Positions 26,937 to 37,054 of a stretch of DNA of 64,000 nt are shown piece after piece. Positions within the stretch are counted from its first letter, which is position 1; each line of letters begins with the position of its first letter. The translations under genes and the position numbers were made by a program. The notes below the pieces were generated by a model. The model made no database searches and was not told the origin of the DNA. It saw only the letters and a program-made list of their open reading frames with translations. The DNA is from Gammaproteobacteria bacterium (GTDB taxonomy: Bacteria > Pseudomonadota > Gammaproteobacteria > UBA6429 > Thiohalophilaceae), in the NCBI GenBank assembly GCA_029880855.1, contig JAOUNS010000020.1:1-64000 (forward strand), in the 5' to 3' direction.

Positions 26937-27725
26937 CTATCCCAATAACATGCGTAAACCCAGTATAGCAATAAATATTGCAAATACTTTCTTCAGTACC
27001 TTAGCAGGCAGTTTGTGGGCCAGCCATGCCCCCAGGGGTGCAGAGAGCACACTGGTCACCACAATGCCGAAAAATGCGGGCTGGTAGACAAATCCACTGC
27101 TTTGCGCCGGCAGGCTGCTCTCCCCCCAGCCGGTCAGCATAAATCCTGTTGCACCGGCTACCGCAATGGGCAGACCGGTAGCGCTGGACGTGGCCACCGC
27201 CTTTTGCATCGTCACATTACACCAGACCAGAAAAGGCACCGTCAGGGTACCGCCCCCGATCCCCACAATCGCTGACACCAAACCGATCACACCACCCGCC
27301 CCGCTCATGGCCCATCTGCCCGGCAAGGCGCGGGCGGCATCGGGACGCAACCCCAGCCACATCTGTAATGCCACCGCCAATTCAAACACCGCAAAAAAGC
27401 GCTTTAAAAAAGCCGCCGACATCAACTCGGCTGCCACCGCTCCCAGCAAGGCGCCCACCACGATGCCCGGCGTGAGCCGCCAAAATACCGGCCACAACAC
27501 CGCACCGTGGGCATGGTGGGCACGCACCGAGGAGAGGGAGGTAAACACGATCGTCGCCAGTGACGTGCCCACGGCCAGATGCACAATAATGTCCGCGTTA
27601 AATCCCTGCTGCTGAAAGATCATCACCAATACCGGCACGATGATCAGACCGCCGCCCACACCGAGCAAACCGGCCACCACGCCGGTAAACAGGCCCAGCA
27701 CGCCATATATAAGGTAGACTTCCAT
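26937..27725 (-). CDS. TauE/SafE family transporter
   Basis: This is a 262-residue membrane protein with about eight helices. It has the two-fold family pattern LLGVGGGLIIVPVLV near the N-terminus and VGIGGGTLTVPFLVW in the second half. TauE/SafE proteins export sulphite, sulphoacetate or related organic anions. I set the start at the ATG at 27725, just before the first helix; the upstream extension to 27863 is Cys-rich, unlike the family, and overlaps the preceding gene. It lies 10 bases after an APC permease, so they are probably cotranscribed. Confidence 0.88.
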   Translation of the reverse strand: MEVYLIYGVLGLFTGVVAGLLGVGGGLIIVPVLVMIFQQQGFNADIIVHLAVGTSLATIVFTSLSSVRAHHAHGAVLWPVFWRLTPGIVVGALLGAVAAELMSAAFLKRFFAVFELAVALQMWLGLRPDAARALPGRWAMSGAGGVIGLVSAIVGIGGGTLTVPFLVWCNVTMQKAVATSSATGLPIAVAGATGFMLTGWGESSLPAQSSGFVYQPAFFGIVVTSVLSAPLGAWLAHKLPAKVLKKVFAIFIAILGLRMLLG

Positions 27726-27735
27726 TACGTTTGAC

Positions 27736-28956
27736 TTACAAATATGTACTGAGCTGAAACAGTACGAAGGCACTGCTGCAGATAAAACCACACACCGGCA
27801 CCCACAACGGCACACAGAAACCCGCCACCGGTTCACCCCTGAGTTTAAGCAGTAACAAGGCAAGATTGATCATGGCAAAGATCGTCAGGGTGATAAAACT
27901 GGTCAGTTTGGCCAGACTGAGCAAAGGCAGAAACAAAGCAAACAGCAGAATGACACCACCAACCACCAGTGTGGAAGTCACCGGCGTGTGTGTCACACTG
28001 TGCACATTACCCAACACATGCGGCAACCAGCCCTGACGACTCATACCATATAATACGCGTGACGCCATGATGATCTGCACCAATGCACCGTTGAGTACAG
28101 AGATCAAACTAATCAGGGTAATGACCGTTGGATGCATACCGGTCTTGTGCTCATACAACATGGCCAATGGCGCATCACTTTGTGCCAGCTGTTGTGTCGG
28201 CATGGCAAGGATACTGACCAGTGAGACCAGTATATAAAAAGTTGTCGTTACCACCAGCGCTATAATAATAGCGCGGGGCAAATTCACCTCCGGTGACTTG
28301 ACCTCTTCCGCTACATTGACAATATCTTCAAAACCGATAAAGGCATAAAAGGCAATAAACGCCCCGGACAATATCCCGATCCACACCCCGCCATCCCAAC
28401 CGGGAACAAGTTCGGAAAATTTCGCCGGCACCAGAGCAAAACTGTCCCGCGCCACCCACAGAATCAACAACAAGCCGGATATCTCCACCACCGTCATCAA
28501 GGAAGCAATAATGACCGACTGACCAATACCCCAAACCACAATCGCCGTCATCACCAACACCAGCACCACAATCACCAGCCAACCCGGCCACTGCACAAAG
28601 ATATTCAAATAACCGACAAAACCATGCAACAGGGTGGCTGTAGAAACCGCGCCCACCAGCACGATCAGCAAGCCCACCACCCTGGCCAATCGTTCACTGC
28701 GTAAACCATGCCGGACATAGATTGCCTCACCGGCACTCCGGGGATAACGCACCGCCAGTTCTGCATAGGAAAAAGCCGAAAACCCGGCCAGAATGGATGC
28801 CAGCACAAAGGCAAGCAGCGTATACATTCCGGCATAACCGGCCACCTTGCCCACCAGCACATAAATCCCCGCGCCCAGGATCGTGCCAATCCCGTAAAAG
28901 GTCACCAGTGTCAAAGACAGGGAACGTTTTAATTGCACTTCATGTTGGTTATTCAT
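27736..28956 (-). CDS. APC superfamily amino acid permease
   Basis: The product has 406 residues and about eleven to twelve membrane helices. Family features are the first-helix GIGTILGAGIYVLVG, the ELAVRYPRSAGEA segment, and FIAFYAFIGFEDIVNVAEE. The last helices are short compared with the 12-14 of larger permeases. The substrate is probably an amino acid but cannot be named. I use the ATG at 28956; the start at 28998 would add 14 residues without support. Confidence 0.85.
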   Translation of the reverse strand: MNNQHEVQLKRSLSLTLVTFYGIGTILGAGIYVLVGKVAGYAGMYTLLAFVLASILAGFSAFSYAELAVRYPRSAGEAIYVRHGLRSERLARVVGLLIVLVGAVSTATLLHGFVGYLNIFVQWPGWLVIVVLVLVMTAIVVWGIGQSVIIASLMTVVEISGLLLILWVARDSFALVPAKFSELVPGWDGGVWIGILSGAFIAFYAFIGFEDIVNVAEEVKSPEVNLPRAIIIALVVTTTFYILVSLVSILAMPTQQLAQSDAPLAMLYEHKTGMHPTVITLISLISVLNGALVQIIMASRVLYGMSRQGWLPHVLGNVHSVTHTPVTSTLVVGGVILLFALFLPLLSLAKLTSFITLTIFAMINLALLLLKLRGEPVAGFCVPLWVPVCGFICSSAFVLFQLSTYL

Positions 28957-29055
28957 CGTATTAGTGTATCTCAATAAGTCATTCGCACAACACCACACAA
29001 AGTGATATTATCGCAACCGGAACTGTGTAACCCAACACCAACAGAGACACCTGCC

Positions 29056-29499
29056 ATGTCACATAACCAAACAACACAGCCCCTTTCCACCCTCAACAGA
29101 TGTCTCATTGGACTGTTATTCCTGTTCGGATGCAGCAACCTGCAGGCCGATGACTTCAACTATGGCGATGTATTTGGTGTATCCGTCGGTGTCGGCATCA
29201 GCCAAACAGAAACCCGTGACGGCAAACTCGCCTGGGCAAATATGTATATGTTTCTGTTCAACCTCACCGCCGAATACCAGGACTATCAAGACTACGACAT
29301 CACCAACATCTATACCGGCTTCGGACTGGGTAAATTTTTGCAACTGCAATACGGTGACGGCAGCAAGGGTGAAGCCTACCGGGCGAGAATGGAATTCAAT
29401 ATCTACAAAAATCTGTCGATCATGCTGGCGCGGGAACGCTACCCCAACGATCACTCGCACGACAACACCAGCATTGGTCTGGGACTCACCTTCGAGTAA
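29056..29499 (+). CDS. Small outer-membrane-like protein
   Basis: This is a 147-residue exported protein from the ATG at 29056. A hydrophobic segment (about 14-25) ends at a FGCSN site that could be a lipobox. Alternating aromatic strands follow, as in YTGFGLGKFLQLQYG and the final SIGLGLTFE, typical of a small beta-barrel. The family is not recognised. It is 10 bases from the thioesterase gene. Confidence 0.6.
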   Translation: MSHNQTTQPLSTLNRCLIGLLFLFGCSNLQADDFNYGDVFGVSVGVGISQTETRDGKLAWANMYMFLFNLTAEYQDYQDYDITNIYTGFGLGKFLQLQYGDGSKGEAYRARMEFNIYKNLSIMLARERYPNDHSHDNTSIGLGLTFE

Positions 29500-29508
29500 T
29501 CCAGTACC

Positions 29509-29958
29509 ATGCCGGCCATAACACTGCACGACTTACAGAACAAACTCCACGAACAAATCCCCCTCACCAAAACCATCGGCATCCGGGTGACTGACTACTC
29601 CGGTGAAACACTCACCCTCAGCGCACCGTTGCAAAACAACATCAACCACAAAAGCACCGCCTTCGGCGGCAGCCTCTATTCAGTCGCCGTCCTGGCCGGC
29701 TGGGGATTGTTATATACCAAACTCAACGAACTGGATCTGAGCGGACATATCGTTATACAACAAAGCAACGTCAATTACCTGCAACCGGTCAAAAGCGACA
29801 TCATCGCCACCTGCTCGGTTGGAGACATAACAACCTTCGAGCGGTTCATTCGGACTTTTAACAAAAAAGGCATGGCGCGAATCAAACTTGCGTCTGTCAT
29901 TATGCAGGGTGATGAGGCAGCGGTGGAGTTTGAGGGGAGTTATGTGGTGCATGTGTAG
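29509..29958 (+). CDS. YiiD-C-type thioesterase
   Basis: This 149-residue hotdog-fold protein resembles the putative thioesterase domain of YiiD (TIGR02447). Key segments are PLTKTIGIRV, NHKSTAFGGSLYSVAVLAGWG and VIQQSNVNYLQPV. The HKxTAFGGS stretch is the expected active site. The acyl-CoA substrate is unknown. It is probably cotranscribed with the upstream outer-membrane-like gene. Confidence 0.85.
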   Translation: MPAITLHDLQNKLHEQIPLTKTIGIRVTDYSGETLTLSAPLQNNINHKSTAFGGSLYSVAVLAGWGLLYTKLNELDLSGHIVIQQSNVNYLQPVKSDIIATCSVGDITTFERFIRTFNKKGMARIKLASVIMQGDEAAVEFEGSYVVHV

Positions 29959-30738
29959 TTTTATGTTTTTGTCCGCCGCTACACGGCTTTGGCGGGTCAC
30001 TTTCTCCAGCTTGACCAGTGTACGTTACCTGAGAGGTTGCTTTAGTTTCGCCCGCCACTGCGTGGCTGAGGCGAGTGACTTTCTCTTGCGCGGCCAAGAG
30101 AAAGTCACCAAAGAGAAGGCCGCCCTGGCTGCCTTGATGCTGTGATTGGTTTTGATTTTTGCCTGTGTTTGACAAAAGGGCCTTCCCTGGCCCTTTGTCA
30201 AACTGCGACATCCTGTCGCTACTCTATCAATACAAAAATTAAATCCAATCACATGGCAGCAAAGGGACTGATCCTCGCGGCAAGGTTCTTGTTTATCGAT
30301 ATGCCTGCTTTAAACATGATATTCAGGGGTGGGATCATTCCCCTTTACAGGCATGTTGTGAACATGAACTTCGACATCGATCAGTGCGCCACAGGATGAC
30401 GTCCAGGGATGGACTAATGTCGCGGGAGGCATGGATGCCGGGAGCGACGGTGGGCGCTGACCGGCAGCGGTACAGGGAGGTACCGTTGCCGGGCAACAAG
30501 TCGAAGTTGATGGTCACAACAGTCTTGCCTGTGAGGGAAACATTTTTGGTGACTTTTGATGTTTTGTTTCAAAAGTCACTCGCTCCCGGCAGGGAGTGAA
30601 ACATGGATATCTTTGACTATACGAACAAAGATCAATGCCACGCAGTGGCGGGCGAAAAAGAAACATCGAATAAACACATGCCCTATGCCAAAGCCGCACA
30701 ACGGCAGGCAAAACCACATCAACCACCCCACGGATAAA
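29959..30738. repeat. Long gene-free region with decayed dispersed repeats
   Basis: These 780 bases hold no supportable gene. The stretch around 30040-30130 encodes, in broken frames, peptides such as GQEKVTKEKAA seen repeatedly in proteobacterial intergenic repeats. The GC-rich stretch around 30385-30610 has the same look. Near 30547-30600, TTTTGATG..TTTCAAAAGTCAC and the flanking GGTGACTTTTG form partial inverted repeats. I read this as decayed repetitive DNA. Confidence 0.45.
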
Positions 30739-31752
30739 CTAAACCCTCCCCAACTCCTCCATCGGCCATCTCGCCCTGGCGGAGAAGTCCAGTCCCTGCC
30801 GTTCGCCGGCCATGAGTCGTTGGCAGCCGGCGAAGGCGATCATGGCGCCGTTGTCGGTGCAGAAGGCCAGGCGCGGGTAGTAGACCCGGCCGTTTTCTTT
30901 TTCGCAGACTTCGGCGAGGCGTGTCCGCAAGCGGGTGTTGGCACTGACGCCACCGGCGATGATGAGGCGTTTGAGGCCGGTTTGTTTCAGGGCGCGTTTG
31001 CATTTGATGGCCAGGGTTTCCACCACGGCGATCTCGAAGGCGAGGGCAATGTCGGCTTTGGTCTGGTCATCCAGTTCATGGGATTGCATGGTATTGAGGG
31101 CAAAGGTCTTCAGGCCGCTGAAGCTGAAGTCGAGGCCGGGCCTGTCGGTCATGGGTCGGGGGAAGGTAAAACGATCCGGGTTTCCCTGTTCCGCCAGTTT
31201 GGCCAGGGCGGGGCCGCCGGGATAGCCGAGGCCCAGCAGTTTGGCGGTTTTATCAAAGGCCTCACCCGCCGCGTCATCCAGTGATTCGCCCAGCAGTTGA
31301 TATTGACCAATGCCATCAACCCGAACCAGTTGGGTGTGGCCGCCGGAGACCAGCAGTGCCACAAAGGGAAATTCCGGTGGCGACTCTTCCAGCATGGGGG
31401 CCAATAAATGGCCTTCCATGTGGTGGACGGCCACGGCAGGCACCCCCCAGGCATAGGCCAGACTGCGGCCGATGCCGGTCCCTACCATCAAGGCGCCAAT
31501 CAACCCGGGCCCCGCCGTGTAGGCAATCCCGTCGATATCGGCCGGCTGGATACCGGCCTCATCCATTACCTGTCGAATCAGCGGCAGGGTTTTCTGCACA
31601 TGATCCCGTGAAGCCAGCTCCGGTACCACCCCCCCGTATTCGGCATGCAGAGCCACCTGGCTGTGCAGGGCATGGGCCAACAGGCCGTTTTCACTGTCGT
31701 AAATGGCAATTCCTGTCTCGTCACAGGAGGTTTCGATACCTAATATCCGCAT
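30739..31752 (-). CDS. tsaD: tRNA N6-threonylcarbamoyladenosine transferase
   Basis: TsaD completes the t6A modification at position 37 of ANN-decoding tRNAs. The 337-residue product has the ASKHA start [13 protein letters not shown], the metal-binding HHMEGH and the C-terminal [10 protein letters not shown]. The ATG at 31752 begins exactly at the conserved N-terminus, so the 31-residue extension to 31845 is rejected. It is divergent from rpsU, as in many gammaproteobacteria. One substrate of t6A modification would be the intron-bearing tRNA-Ile nearby. Confidence 0.97.
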   Translation of the reverse strand: MRILGIETSCDETGIAIYDSENGLLAHALHSQVALHAEYGGVVPELASRDHVQKTLPLIRQVMDEAGIQPADIDGIAYTAGPGLIGALMVGTGIGRSLAYAWGVPAVAVHHMEGHLLAPMLEESPPEFPFVALLVSGGHTQLVRVDGIGQYQLLGESLDDAAGEAFDKTAKLLGLGYPGGPALAKLAEQGNPDRFTFPRPMTDRPGLDFSFSGLKTFALNTMQSHELDDQTKADIALAFEIAVVETLAIKCKRALKQTGLKRLIIAGGVSANTRLRTRLAEVCEKENGRVYYPRLAFCTDNGAMIAFAGCQRLMAGERQGLDFSARARWPMEELGRV

Positions 31753-31859
31753 ATTTCTAAAATTTTCCTGGTTTTCTCCGATAAATGCTTTTGCATTTGC
31801 CCGCGCCGGGCAGTAAAATTGCGCGCTTTCACTAGTACAACCCAACTCAGGACATTTTA

Positions 31860-32075
31860 ATGCCTTTAGTACGTGTAAGAGAAAACGAACCCTTTGATGT
31901 AGCCCTGCGTCGCTTCAAGCGCTCCTGCGAAAAAGCCGGCGTACTGTCTGAAGTCCGTCGTCGTGAATTCTACGAAAAACCGACTTCGATCCGGAAGCGT
32001 AAAATGGCTGCTGCCGTTAAACGCCACCAGAAGAAAGTCAGCCGCAGCATCACCAACCGCAAGCGCCTGTACTAA
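31860..32075 (+). CDS. rpsU: 30S ribosomal protein S21
   Basis: This is a 71-residue protein, basic throughout, with the family start [26 protein letters not shown] and the Lys/Arg-rich C-terminus ending in NRKRLY, split here by an [10 protein letters not shown] helix. S21 takes part in translation initiation. It heads the macromolecular-synthesis operon with yqeY, dnaG and rpoD. Confidence 0.98.
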   Translation: MPLVRVRENEPFDVALRRFKRSCEKAGVLSEVRRREFYEKPTSIRKRKMAAAVKRHQKKVSRSITNRKRLY

Positions 32076-32108
32076 TTTCTTTCCTGTCGGAAAAAACCCG
32101 CTTCGGTC

Positions 32109-32561
32109 ATGAGCAAATCCGGGCTAATCACGCGCATTAACGAGGACGTTAAGTCCGCCATGCGCAACAAGGATAAAGAGCGTCTTGCCACCTTGCGCCT
32201 GATCACGGCTGCGATCAAGCAAAAAGAGGTGGACGAGCGTATCGAGCTGGATGATACCGCCACTCTGGTCGTGCTGGACAAGATGCTCAAGCAGCGCAAA
32301 GACTCTATTGAGCAGTACACCAAAGCCAATCGCACCGACCTGGCCGACAAGGAAGAGGCCGAAGTGGCGATTATTATGGAGTACATGCCGACCCAGCTCA
32401 GCGACGCTGAAATCGACCAGATGATAGTCGAAGCCATTGCCGCCTCCGGTGCCGAGGGAATGAAGGACATGGGCAAGGTTATGGGCGTACTGAAACCCAA
32501 ACTCCAGGGCCGCGCCGACATGGGCGCCGTCAGCGGCAAAATTAAGGCTAAATTGAACTAA
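32109..32561 (+). CDS. yqeY: GatB/YqeY domain protein
   Basis: The product has 150 residues, with a helical N-terminal half containing RLATLRLITAAIKQKEVD and a C-terminal EYMPTQLSDAEID...MGKVMGVLKPKLQGRAD, both typical of YqeY. The domain resembles the tRNA-binding tail of GatB and may act on charged tRNA, but its role is unproven. It sits between rpsU and dnaG, as in many gammaproteobacteria. Confidence 0.95.
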   Translation: MSKSGLITRINEDVKSAMRNKDKERLATLRLITAAIKQKEVDERIELDDTATLVVLDKMLKQRKDSIEQYTKANRTDLADKEEAEVAIIMEYMPTQLSDAEIDQMIVEAIAASGAEGMKDMGKVMGVLKPKLQGRADMGAVSGKIKAKLN

Positions 32562-32618
32562 TCCCTGCCAGATAACCAGGCTCCCATCCGGTTTTTCGCA
32601 TTTCAACAACTTCTGAAC

Positions 32619-32849
32619 ATAACGCAAAGGCGCAAAGACGCCAAGAACGCAAAATTGATCATAATTGTCATGGCGAAACAATAAAGCTGACAATGTTCCC
32701 AAACGCAGTGATTTCAACAAGTTCACCTGCCAAGTCGATTTCAATTTCCCAGGTAAAGTAGCCAGGGTTTATACAAGGCAAGAAAGAACTTGTTTATAAA
32801 CAAGTAGATAACCTTTATATTCTTTGCGCCTTTGCCCCTTTGCGTTATG
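32619..32849. repeat. GCAAAG-type repeat, inverted arms around 170 bases
   Basis: AACGCAAAGGCGCAAAGACG at 32621-32640 faces its inverted partner TTTGCGCCTTTGCCCCTTTG near 32823-32842. Together they fill most of the 328-base gap between yqeY and dnaG. No gene is seen here. Confidence 0.7.
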
Positions 32850-32889
32850 TCTCCTGTCCCAAAAACCATATTCGCCGTACAATTCGCCC

Positions 32890-34668
32890 ATGGCCGGCCT
32901 TATCCCCCAAAGCTTTATTGATGAATTACTGACCCGTTCCGATATTATCGAGGTCATCGACAGCCGTGTGCCTTTAAAAAAGGCCGGACGGGAATATACC
33001 GCCTGTTGTCCCTTCCATAATGAGAAGACCCCTTCGTTTACCGTGAGTCCGGGCAAGCAGTTCTACCACTGTTTCGGCTGTGGCGCCCACGGCAGCGCCA
33101 TCGGTTTCCTGATGGAGTACGAACACCTCAATTTCCCCGAGGCGGTGGAGGAACTGGCCCGGATCAACGGTCTGGAAGTACCCCGCGAGTCGGGACCGGC
33201 CCCCGATCCGAAAGCAAAACAGCGCCAGACCACGCTTTATGATTTGATGGGACAATGTGACCGCTTTTATCGCCAACAGCTGCGGCAGCATCCCGCCTCC
33301 AAACGAGCGAAAAACTATCTCAAAGAGCAGCGAGGATTGACCGGTGAGATCGCCACCGTCTTTGGGATCGGCTACGCACCGCCGGGCTGGGATACCCTAA
33401 ACAAAGCCCTGAATCCCGACAACAAGCCTGAACTGGAACAGCAACTGGTGGATCTGGGCATGTTGATCCGCAAGGATGAGGGAGGGAGTTACGACCGCTT
33501 CCGTGATCGTATCCTGTTTCCGATCCGCGATCAGCGCGGCCGCACCATTGCCTTTGGCGGCCGTATTTTAGGCGATGAGAAACCGAAATATCTGAACTCC
33601 CCGGAAACTCCACTGTTCCACAAAGGACGGGAACTCTACGGCCTGTTCGAGATGCGCCAGGCCATGCGGCACATTGATCGGATCCTGGTGGTGGAAGGCT
33701 ATATGGATGTGGTGGCTCTGGCCCAATATCACATCCGCTATGCCGTAGCCACCCTGGGTACCGCCACCACCCCCGATCATCTGAACAAGCTGTTCCGCAT
33801 CTGCCCGGAGGTAGTGTTCTGTTTCGATGGTGACAGGGCCGGCCGCGAAGCCGCCTGGCGGGCACTGGAAAATGCCCTGCCTATTCTTAAAGAAGGCCAT
33901 GAGATCCGCTTCCTGTTCCTGCCGGATGGCGAAGATCCGGATACACTGGTTCGCAAGGAAGGCAAGGTAGACTTCGAAAAGCGCATGTCTGAGGCAACGC
34001 CTCTTTCAGAGTATTTTTACTCACAGCTCCGGCAAGAGCTGGATATTAGCAGCCCTGAAGGGCGATCTAGATTTGTAGAACTTGCCAGACCTTCGTTGGA
34101 AAAGTTACCAAACGGGCTTTTTCGGACATTGATGGTTGAACAGCTGGCACAGCTTACGAACCTACATCCTAGCCAACTAGCATTATCAGCAACTAAAGTA
34201 TCAAGCAAAATAACAGCCCCAGAGAAAGTGACAAGCTTTAAACCTGCGGCAAATACAGAAATTACCCCATCACTAGTTGCAAAAGGGGTTAAAATAATTG
34301 TCCACAGGCCAGATTTATGCAATCTACTGAAAGACAAAGAAAATTTTGAAAAAACTCAGCTACCAGGAATCAATATTTTTAGTGAAATAGCCACTTTAGC
34401 AAAGGACAACCCAGGTATTACTACGGCTTCATTGCTATCCAGGTTAGAAAATAGAAATTATGGACCCAGACTCAAACGATTGTTAAGTAAAGAGCAATTA
34501 CTCGACGGTGAGCCACTTGAAGAAGAGTTTAAAGCGACACTAGAAATTCTACGAAAACGAGTAAAACAATTGAGAAGAGATGAGCTATACGATAGAAACT
34601 TCTATGACCTAACAACTGACGAAAAAAATGAGCTAAAAGTATTAGCCACTGATAAGTCACTGTATTAA
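32890..34668 (+). CDS. dnaG: DNA primase, with foreign-looking C-terminal third
   Basis: DnaG makes RNA primers for replication. The 592-residue product has the zinc-binding domain (CPFHNEKTPSF, then FHC-like YHCFGCGAHGS), the catalytic core with ELYGLFEMRQA and the TOPRIM segment VVEGYMDVVALAQ, and FDGDRAGREAAW. The helicase-binding C-terminal domain ends in LTTDEKNELKVL. From about 33990 (residue 367) onward, codon use becomes sharply AT-rich and stays so to the stop, while the first two-thirds match the neighbours. A remnant of another primase C-terminus follows at 34754-34984. The ATG at 32890 suits the family start MAGLIPQSFIDELL. Confidence 0.96.
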   Translation: MAGLIPQSFIDELLTRSDIIEVIDSRVPLKKAGREYTACCPFHNEKTPSFTVSPGKQFYHCFGCGAHGSAIGFLMEYEHLNFPEAVEELARINGLEVPRESGPAPDPKAKQRQTTLYDLMGQCDRFYRQQLRQHPASKRAKNYLKEQRGLTGEIATVFGIGYAPPGWDTLNKALNPDNKPELEQQLVDLGMLIRKDEGGSYDRFRDRILFPIRDQRGRTIAFGGRILGDEKPKYLNSPETPLFHKGRELYGLFEMRQAMRHIDRILVVEGYMDVVALAQYHIRYAVATLGTATTPDHLNKLFRICPEVVFCFDGDRAGREAAWRALENALPILKEGHEIRFLFLPDGEDPDTLVRKEGKVDFEKRMSEATPLSEYFYSQLRQELDISSPEGRSRFVELARPSLEKLPNGLFRTLMVEQLAQLTNLHPSQLALSATKVSSKITAPEKVTSFKPAANTEITPSLVAKGVKIIVHRPDLCNLLKDKENFEKTQLPGINIFSEIATLAKDNPGITTASLLSRLENRNYGPRLKRLLSKEQLLDGEPLEEEFKATLEILRKRVKQLRRDELYDRNFYDLTTDEKNELKVLATDKSLY

Positions 34669-34753
34669 AAAGTTTATTTAGTACATAAAGTTTCAGGTTT
34701 TAGCTTGAAAACTTTCGCAGTGAGCCCAATATAACCATGGCAGACTTGGTTGA

Positions 34754-34984
34754 CGCTGGCGCTCCAACGAGCAATGGCCCCACCTGGAGGTCCTCCTGGC
34801 CTGGAACCCGATGCACGATGCCGGTGTCGACATAGAGGTGGAATTCAAGGCCGCAACCCAGGCACTCCTGAGCAATCATAATGAGGGTCGGGTGGAAACC
34901 CTGCTCAGCAAGTCTAAACTTGGACCCCTGAGCCATGCAGAAAAGGTGGAATTACAGCAATTATTAAGCCGCTCAGGGGTCTGA
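34754..34984 (+). pseudogene. dnaG: Remnant of the original dnaG C-terminus
   Basis: After an in-frame TGA at 34751, 76 codons read as a primase C-terminus: HLEVLLAWNPMHDAG, EVEFKAATQALL, then ETLLSKSKLGPLSHAEK and VELQQLLSR. The last part lines up with the end of the intact dnaG product (LTTDEKNELKVL). Its GC-rich codons match the native part of dnaG, and it is in a different frame from dnaG. It has no start or ribosome site. It is best read as the displaced native end. Confidence 0.8.
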
Positions 34985-35101
34985 GCAGCTATATTTATAT
35001 GTGACATCAAATAGATAAACCGCATTTCATAGTGTAAAATCTGGTGATTTTTACTCTGCCGTTTTCTGGTCTATTGTCGTATTTTTTCTAGGGCGTAATT
35101 A

Positions 35102-36952
35102 ATGAGTCAAAGCACGCAAGAATCGCAACTTAAGTTATTGATTGCCAAAGGCAAAGAGCAGGGCTACCTGACCTACGCTGAAGTCAATGACCACTTACCC
35201 AACGATATCGTCGATCCGGAACAGATCGAAGACATCGTCGCCATGATTAATGACATGGGTATTTCGGTGCATGAAACCGCACCGGACACGGAAAACATGA
35301 TGATCAACGACGCCGACACTGTGGATGAGGACGCCGCCGAAGAGGCCGCCGCCGCTCTGGCCACCGTGGACAGCGAATTCGGCCGCACCACCGACCCGGT
35401 ACGTATGTATATGCGTGAAATGGGCGCCGTGGAACTGTTAACCCGTGACGGGGAAATCGAGATCGCCAAGCGTATCGAAGACGGTCTGAACCAGATGCTC
35501 TCCGCCCTGGCGATGTACCCCGATACCGTGGCGACAATTCTCTCCATATATGACGGCATCGCCACCGAACAATCCAAACTGACCGACATTATCTCCGGCT
35601 TCATCGATCCGAACGCCCCGGACGAAATCCCCAGCCCGGCGGAAATTGCCGCGCAAAGTGACACTACCGCCGCACGGGATGATGATGACAGCGATGACGA
35701 TGATGAAGACGGCGACAATCAGGAAGTGGCTGATACCGGCCCCGATCCCGAGGAAGCCCGGATTCGCTTTGAGCGTCTGGCCAAGCTGCACAAGAAACTG
35801 ATCTCCCTGCTCGACAAGCACGGACATCAGGATGCAAAAACCGCCAAGATCCGCGAAGAGATGATCGACGAGCTGATGCAGTTGAAACTGACCAGCAAGC
35901 TGGTCGACGCCCTCATGGCGAATATGCGCGGTCTGGTGGAACGCATTCGCACCCATGAGCGCCACATCATGCAATGCTGTGTACAAACCGCCAACATGCC
36001 GCGCAAGGGTTTCATTGACAGTTTCCTGGAAAATGAAACCAGCCCGGACTGGCTGGACACCCACATCAATGCCGGTGAAAAATATTCCGCCAAACTGGCC
36101 GAGCAAAAGGAAGAGATCATAAAGTCTCAACAAAAGCTGGCGTCTATCGAAAAGGAATCCGGCCTGAACATCAGCGACATCAAGGACATCAACCGCAAAA
36201 TGTCACTGGGTGAAGCCAAGGCACGTCGCGCCAAGAAAGAGATGGTGGAAGCCAACCTGCGTCTGGTGATCTCTATCGCCAAAAAATACACCAACCGTGG
36301 TTTGCAGTTCCTCGACCTGATCCAGGAAGGCAACATCGGTTTGATGAAGGCGGTGGACAAATTTGAATACCGTCGTGGTTACAAGTTCTCGACTTACGCC
36401 ACCTGGTGGATACGTCAGGCCATTACCCGCTCCATTGCAGATCAGGCACGCACCATTCGTATCCCCGTGCACATGATCGAAACCATCAACAAACTGAATC
36501 GCATCTCGCGTCAAATGTTGCAGGAAATGGGTCGAGAAGCCACACCGGAAGAACTGGCTGAACGGATGGACATGCCGGAAGACAAGGTGCGCAAGGTATT
36601 AAAGATTGCCAAGGAACCGATCTCCACGGAAACACCCATCGGTGATGATGAAGATTCGCATCTGGGCGACTTTATCGAAGACAGCAACGATATCTCGCCC
36701 ATCGACTCGGCGACGATCGGCGGCCTGCGCGAAACCACCCAGCAGGTGCTGGAAGGGCTTACCGCACGCGAAGCCAAGGTGCTGCGTATGCGTTTCGGTA
36801 TCGACATGAACACCGACCATACCCTGGAAGAAGTCGGTAAACAGTTTGACGTAACCCGTGAACGTATTCGTCAGATTGAAGCCAAGGCCTTGCGCAAACT
36901 GCGTCACCCGAGCCGCTCGGATCACCTGCGCAGCTTCCTGGATATGGATTAA
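35102..36952 (+). CDS. rpoD: Primary sigma factor (sigma 70)
   Basis: RpoD directs RNA polymerase to housekeeping promoters. The 616-residue product has region 1.1 (about 1-80), region 1.2 [11 protein letters not shown], a non-conserved region with an acidic patch near 195-215, region 2 with [20 protein letters not shown] cut by short variation and the -10-reading [11 protein letters not shown], and region 4 with [20 protein letters not shown]. It is the last gene of the operon and is followed by a strong terminator. The gap before it holds the dnaG remnant, and may hold its own promoter. Confidence 0.98.
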   Translation: MSQSTQESQLKLLIAKGKEQGYLTYAEVNDHLPNDIVDPEQIEDIVAMINDMGISVHETAPDTENMMINDADTVDEDAAEEAAAALATVDSEFGRTTDPVRMYMREMGAVELLTRDGEIEIAKRIEDGLNQMLSALAMYPDTVATILSIYDGIATEQSKLTDIISGFIDPNAPDEIPSPAEIAAQSDTTAARDDDDSDDDDEDGDNQEVADTGPDPEEARIRFERLAKLHKKLISLLDKHGHQDAKTAKIREEMIDELMQLKLTSKLVDALMANMRGLVERIRTHERHIMQCCVQTANMPRKGFIDSFLENETSPDWLDTHINAGEKYSAKLAEQKEEIIKSQQKLASIEKESGLNISDIKDINRKMSLGEAKARRAKKEMVEANLRLVISIAKKYTNRGLQFLDLIQEGNIGLMKAVDKFEYRRGYKFSTYATWWIRQAITRSIADQARTIRIPVHMIETINKLNRISRQMLQEMGREATPEELAERMDMPEDKVRKVLKIAKEPISTETPIGDDEDSHLGDFIEDSNDISPIDSATIGGLRETTQQVLEGLTAREAKVLRMRFGIDMNTDHTLEEVGKQFDVTRERIRQIEAKALRKLRHPSRSDHLRSFLDMD

Positions 36953-36970
36953 GCAGCGACAAGAAACAGA

Positions 36971-36998
36971 AAAAGGGCGTCACAGAACGCCCTTTTTT
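36971..36998 (+). terminator. Rho-independent terminator after rpoD
   Basis: AAAAGGGCGT and ACGCCCTTTT form a 10-bp stem around a CACAGA loop, followed by T residues, 18 bases after the rpoD stop. Confidence 0.92.
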
Positions 36999-37000
36999 AT

Positions 37001-37029
37001 TTTCCAACAGACCCTATACCCGCTATAAT
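37001..37029 (+). promoter_or_regulatory. Promoter of the tRNA-Ile gene
   Basis: TTTCCA (37001-37006) and a perfect TATAAT (37024-37029) are 17 bases apart. A palindrome ACGTCA-TAAT-TGACGT at 37037-37052 lies between the expected start and the tRNA. Confidence 0.7.
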
Positions 37030-37054
37030 CCCCCGCACGTCATAATTGACGTAC

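Noticed and set aside
30384-30599. Small genes in the 30-kb repeat region
   Set aside because: The frames are broken pieces of repetitive sequence without starts or conserved motifs.
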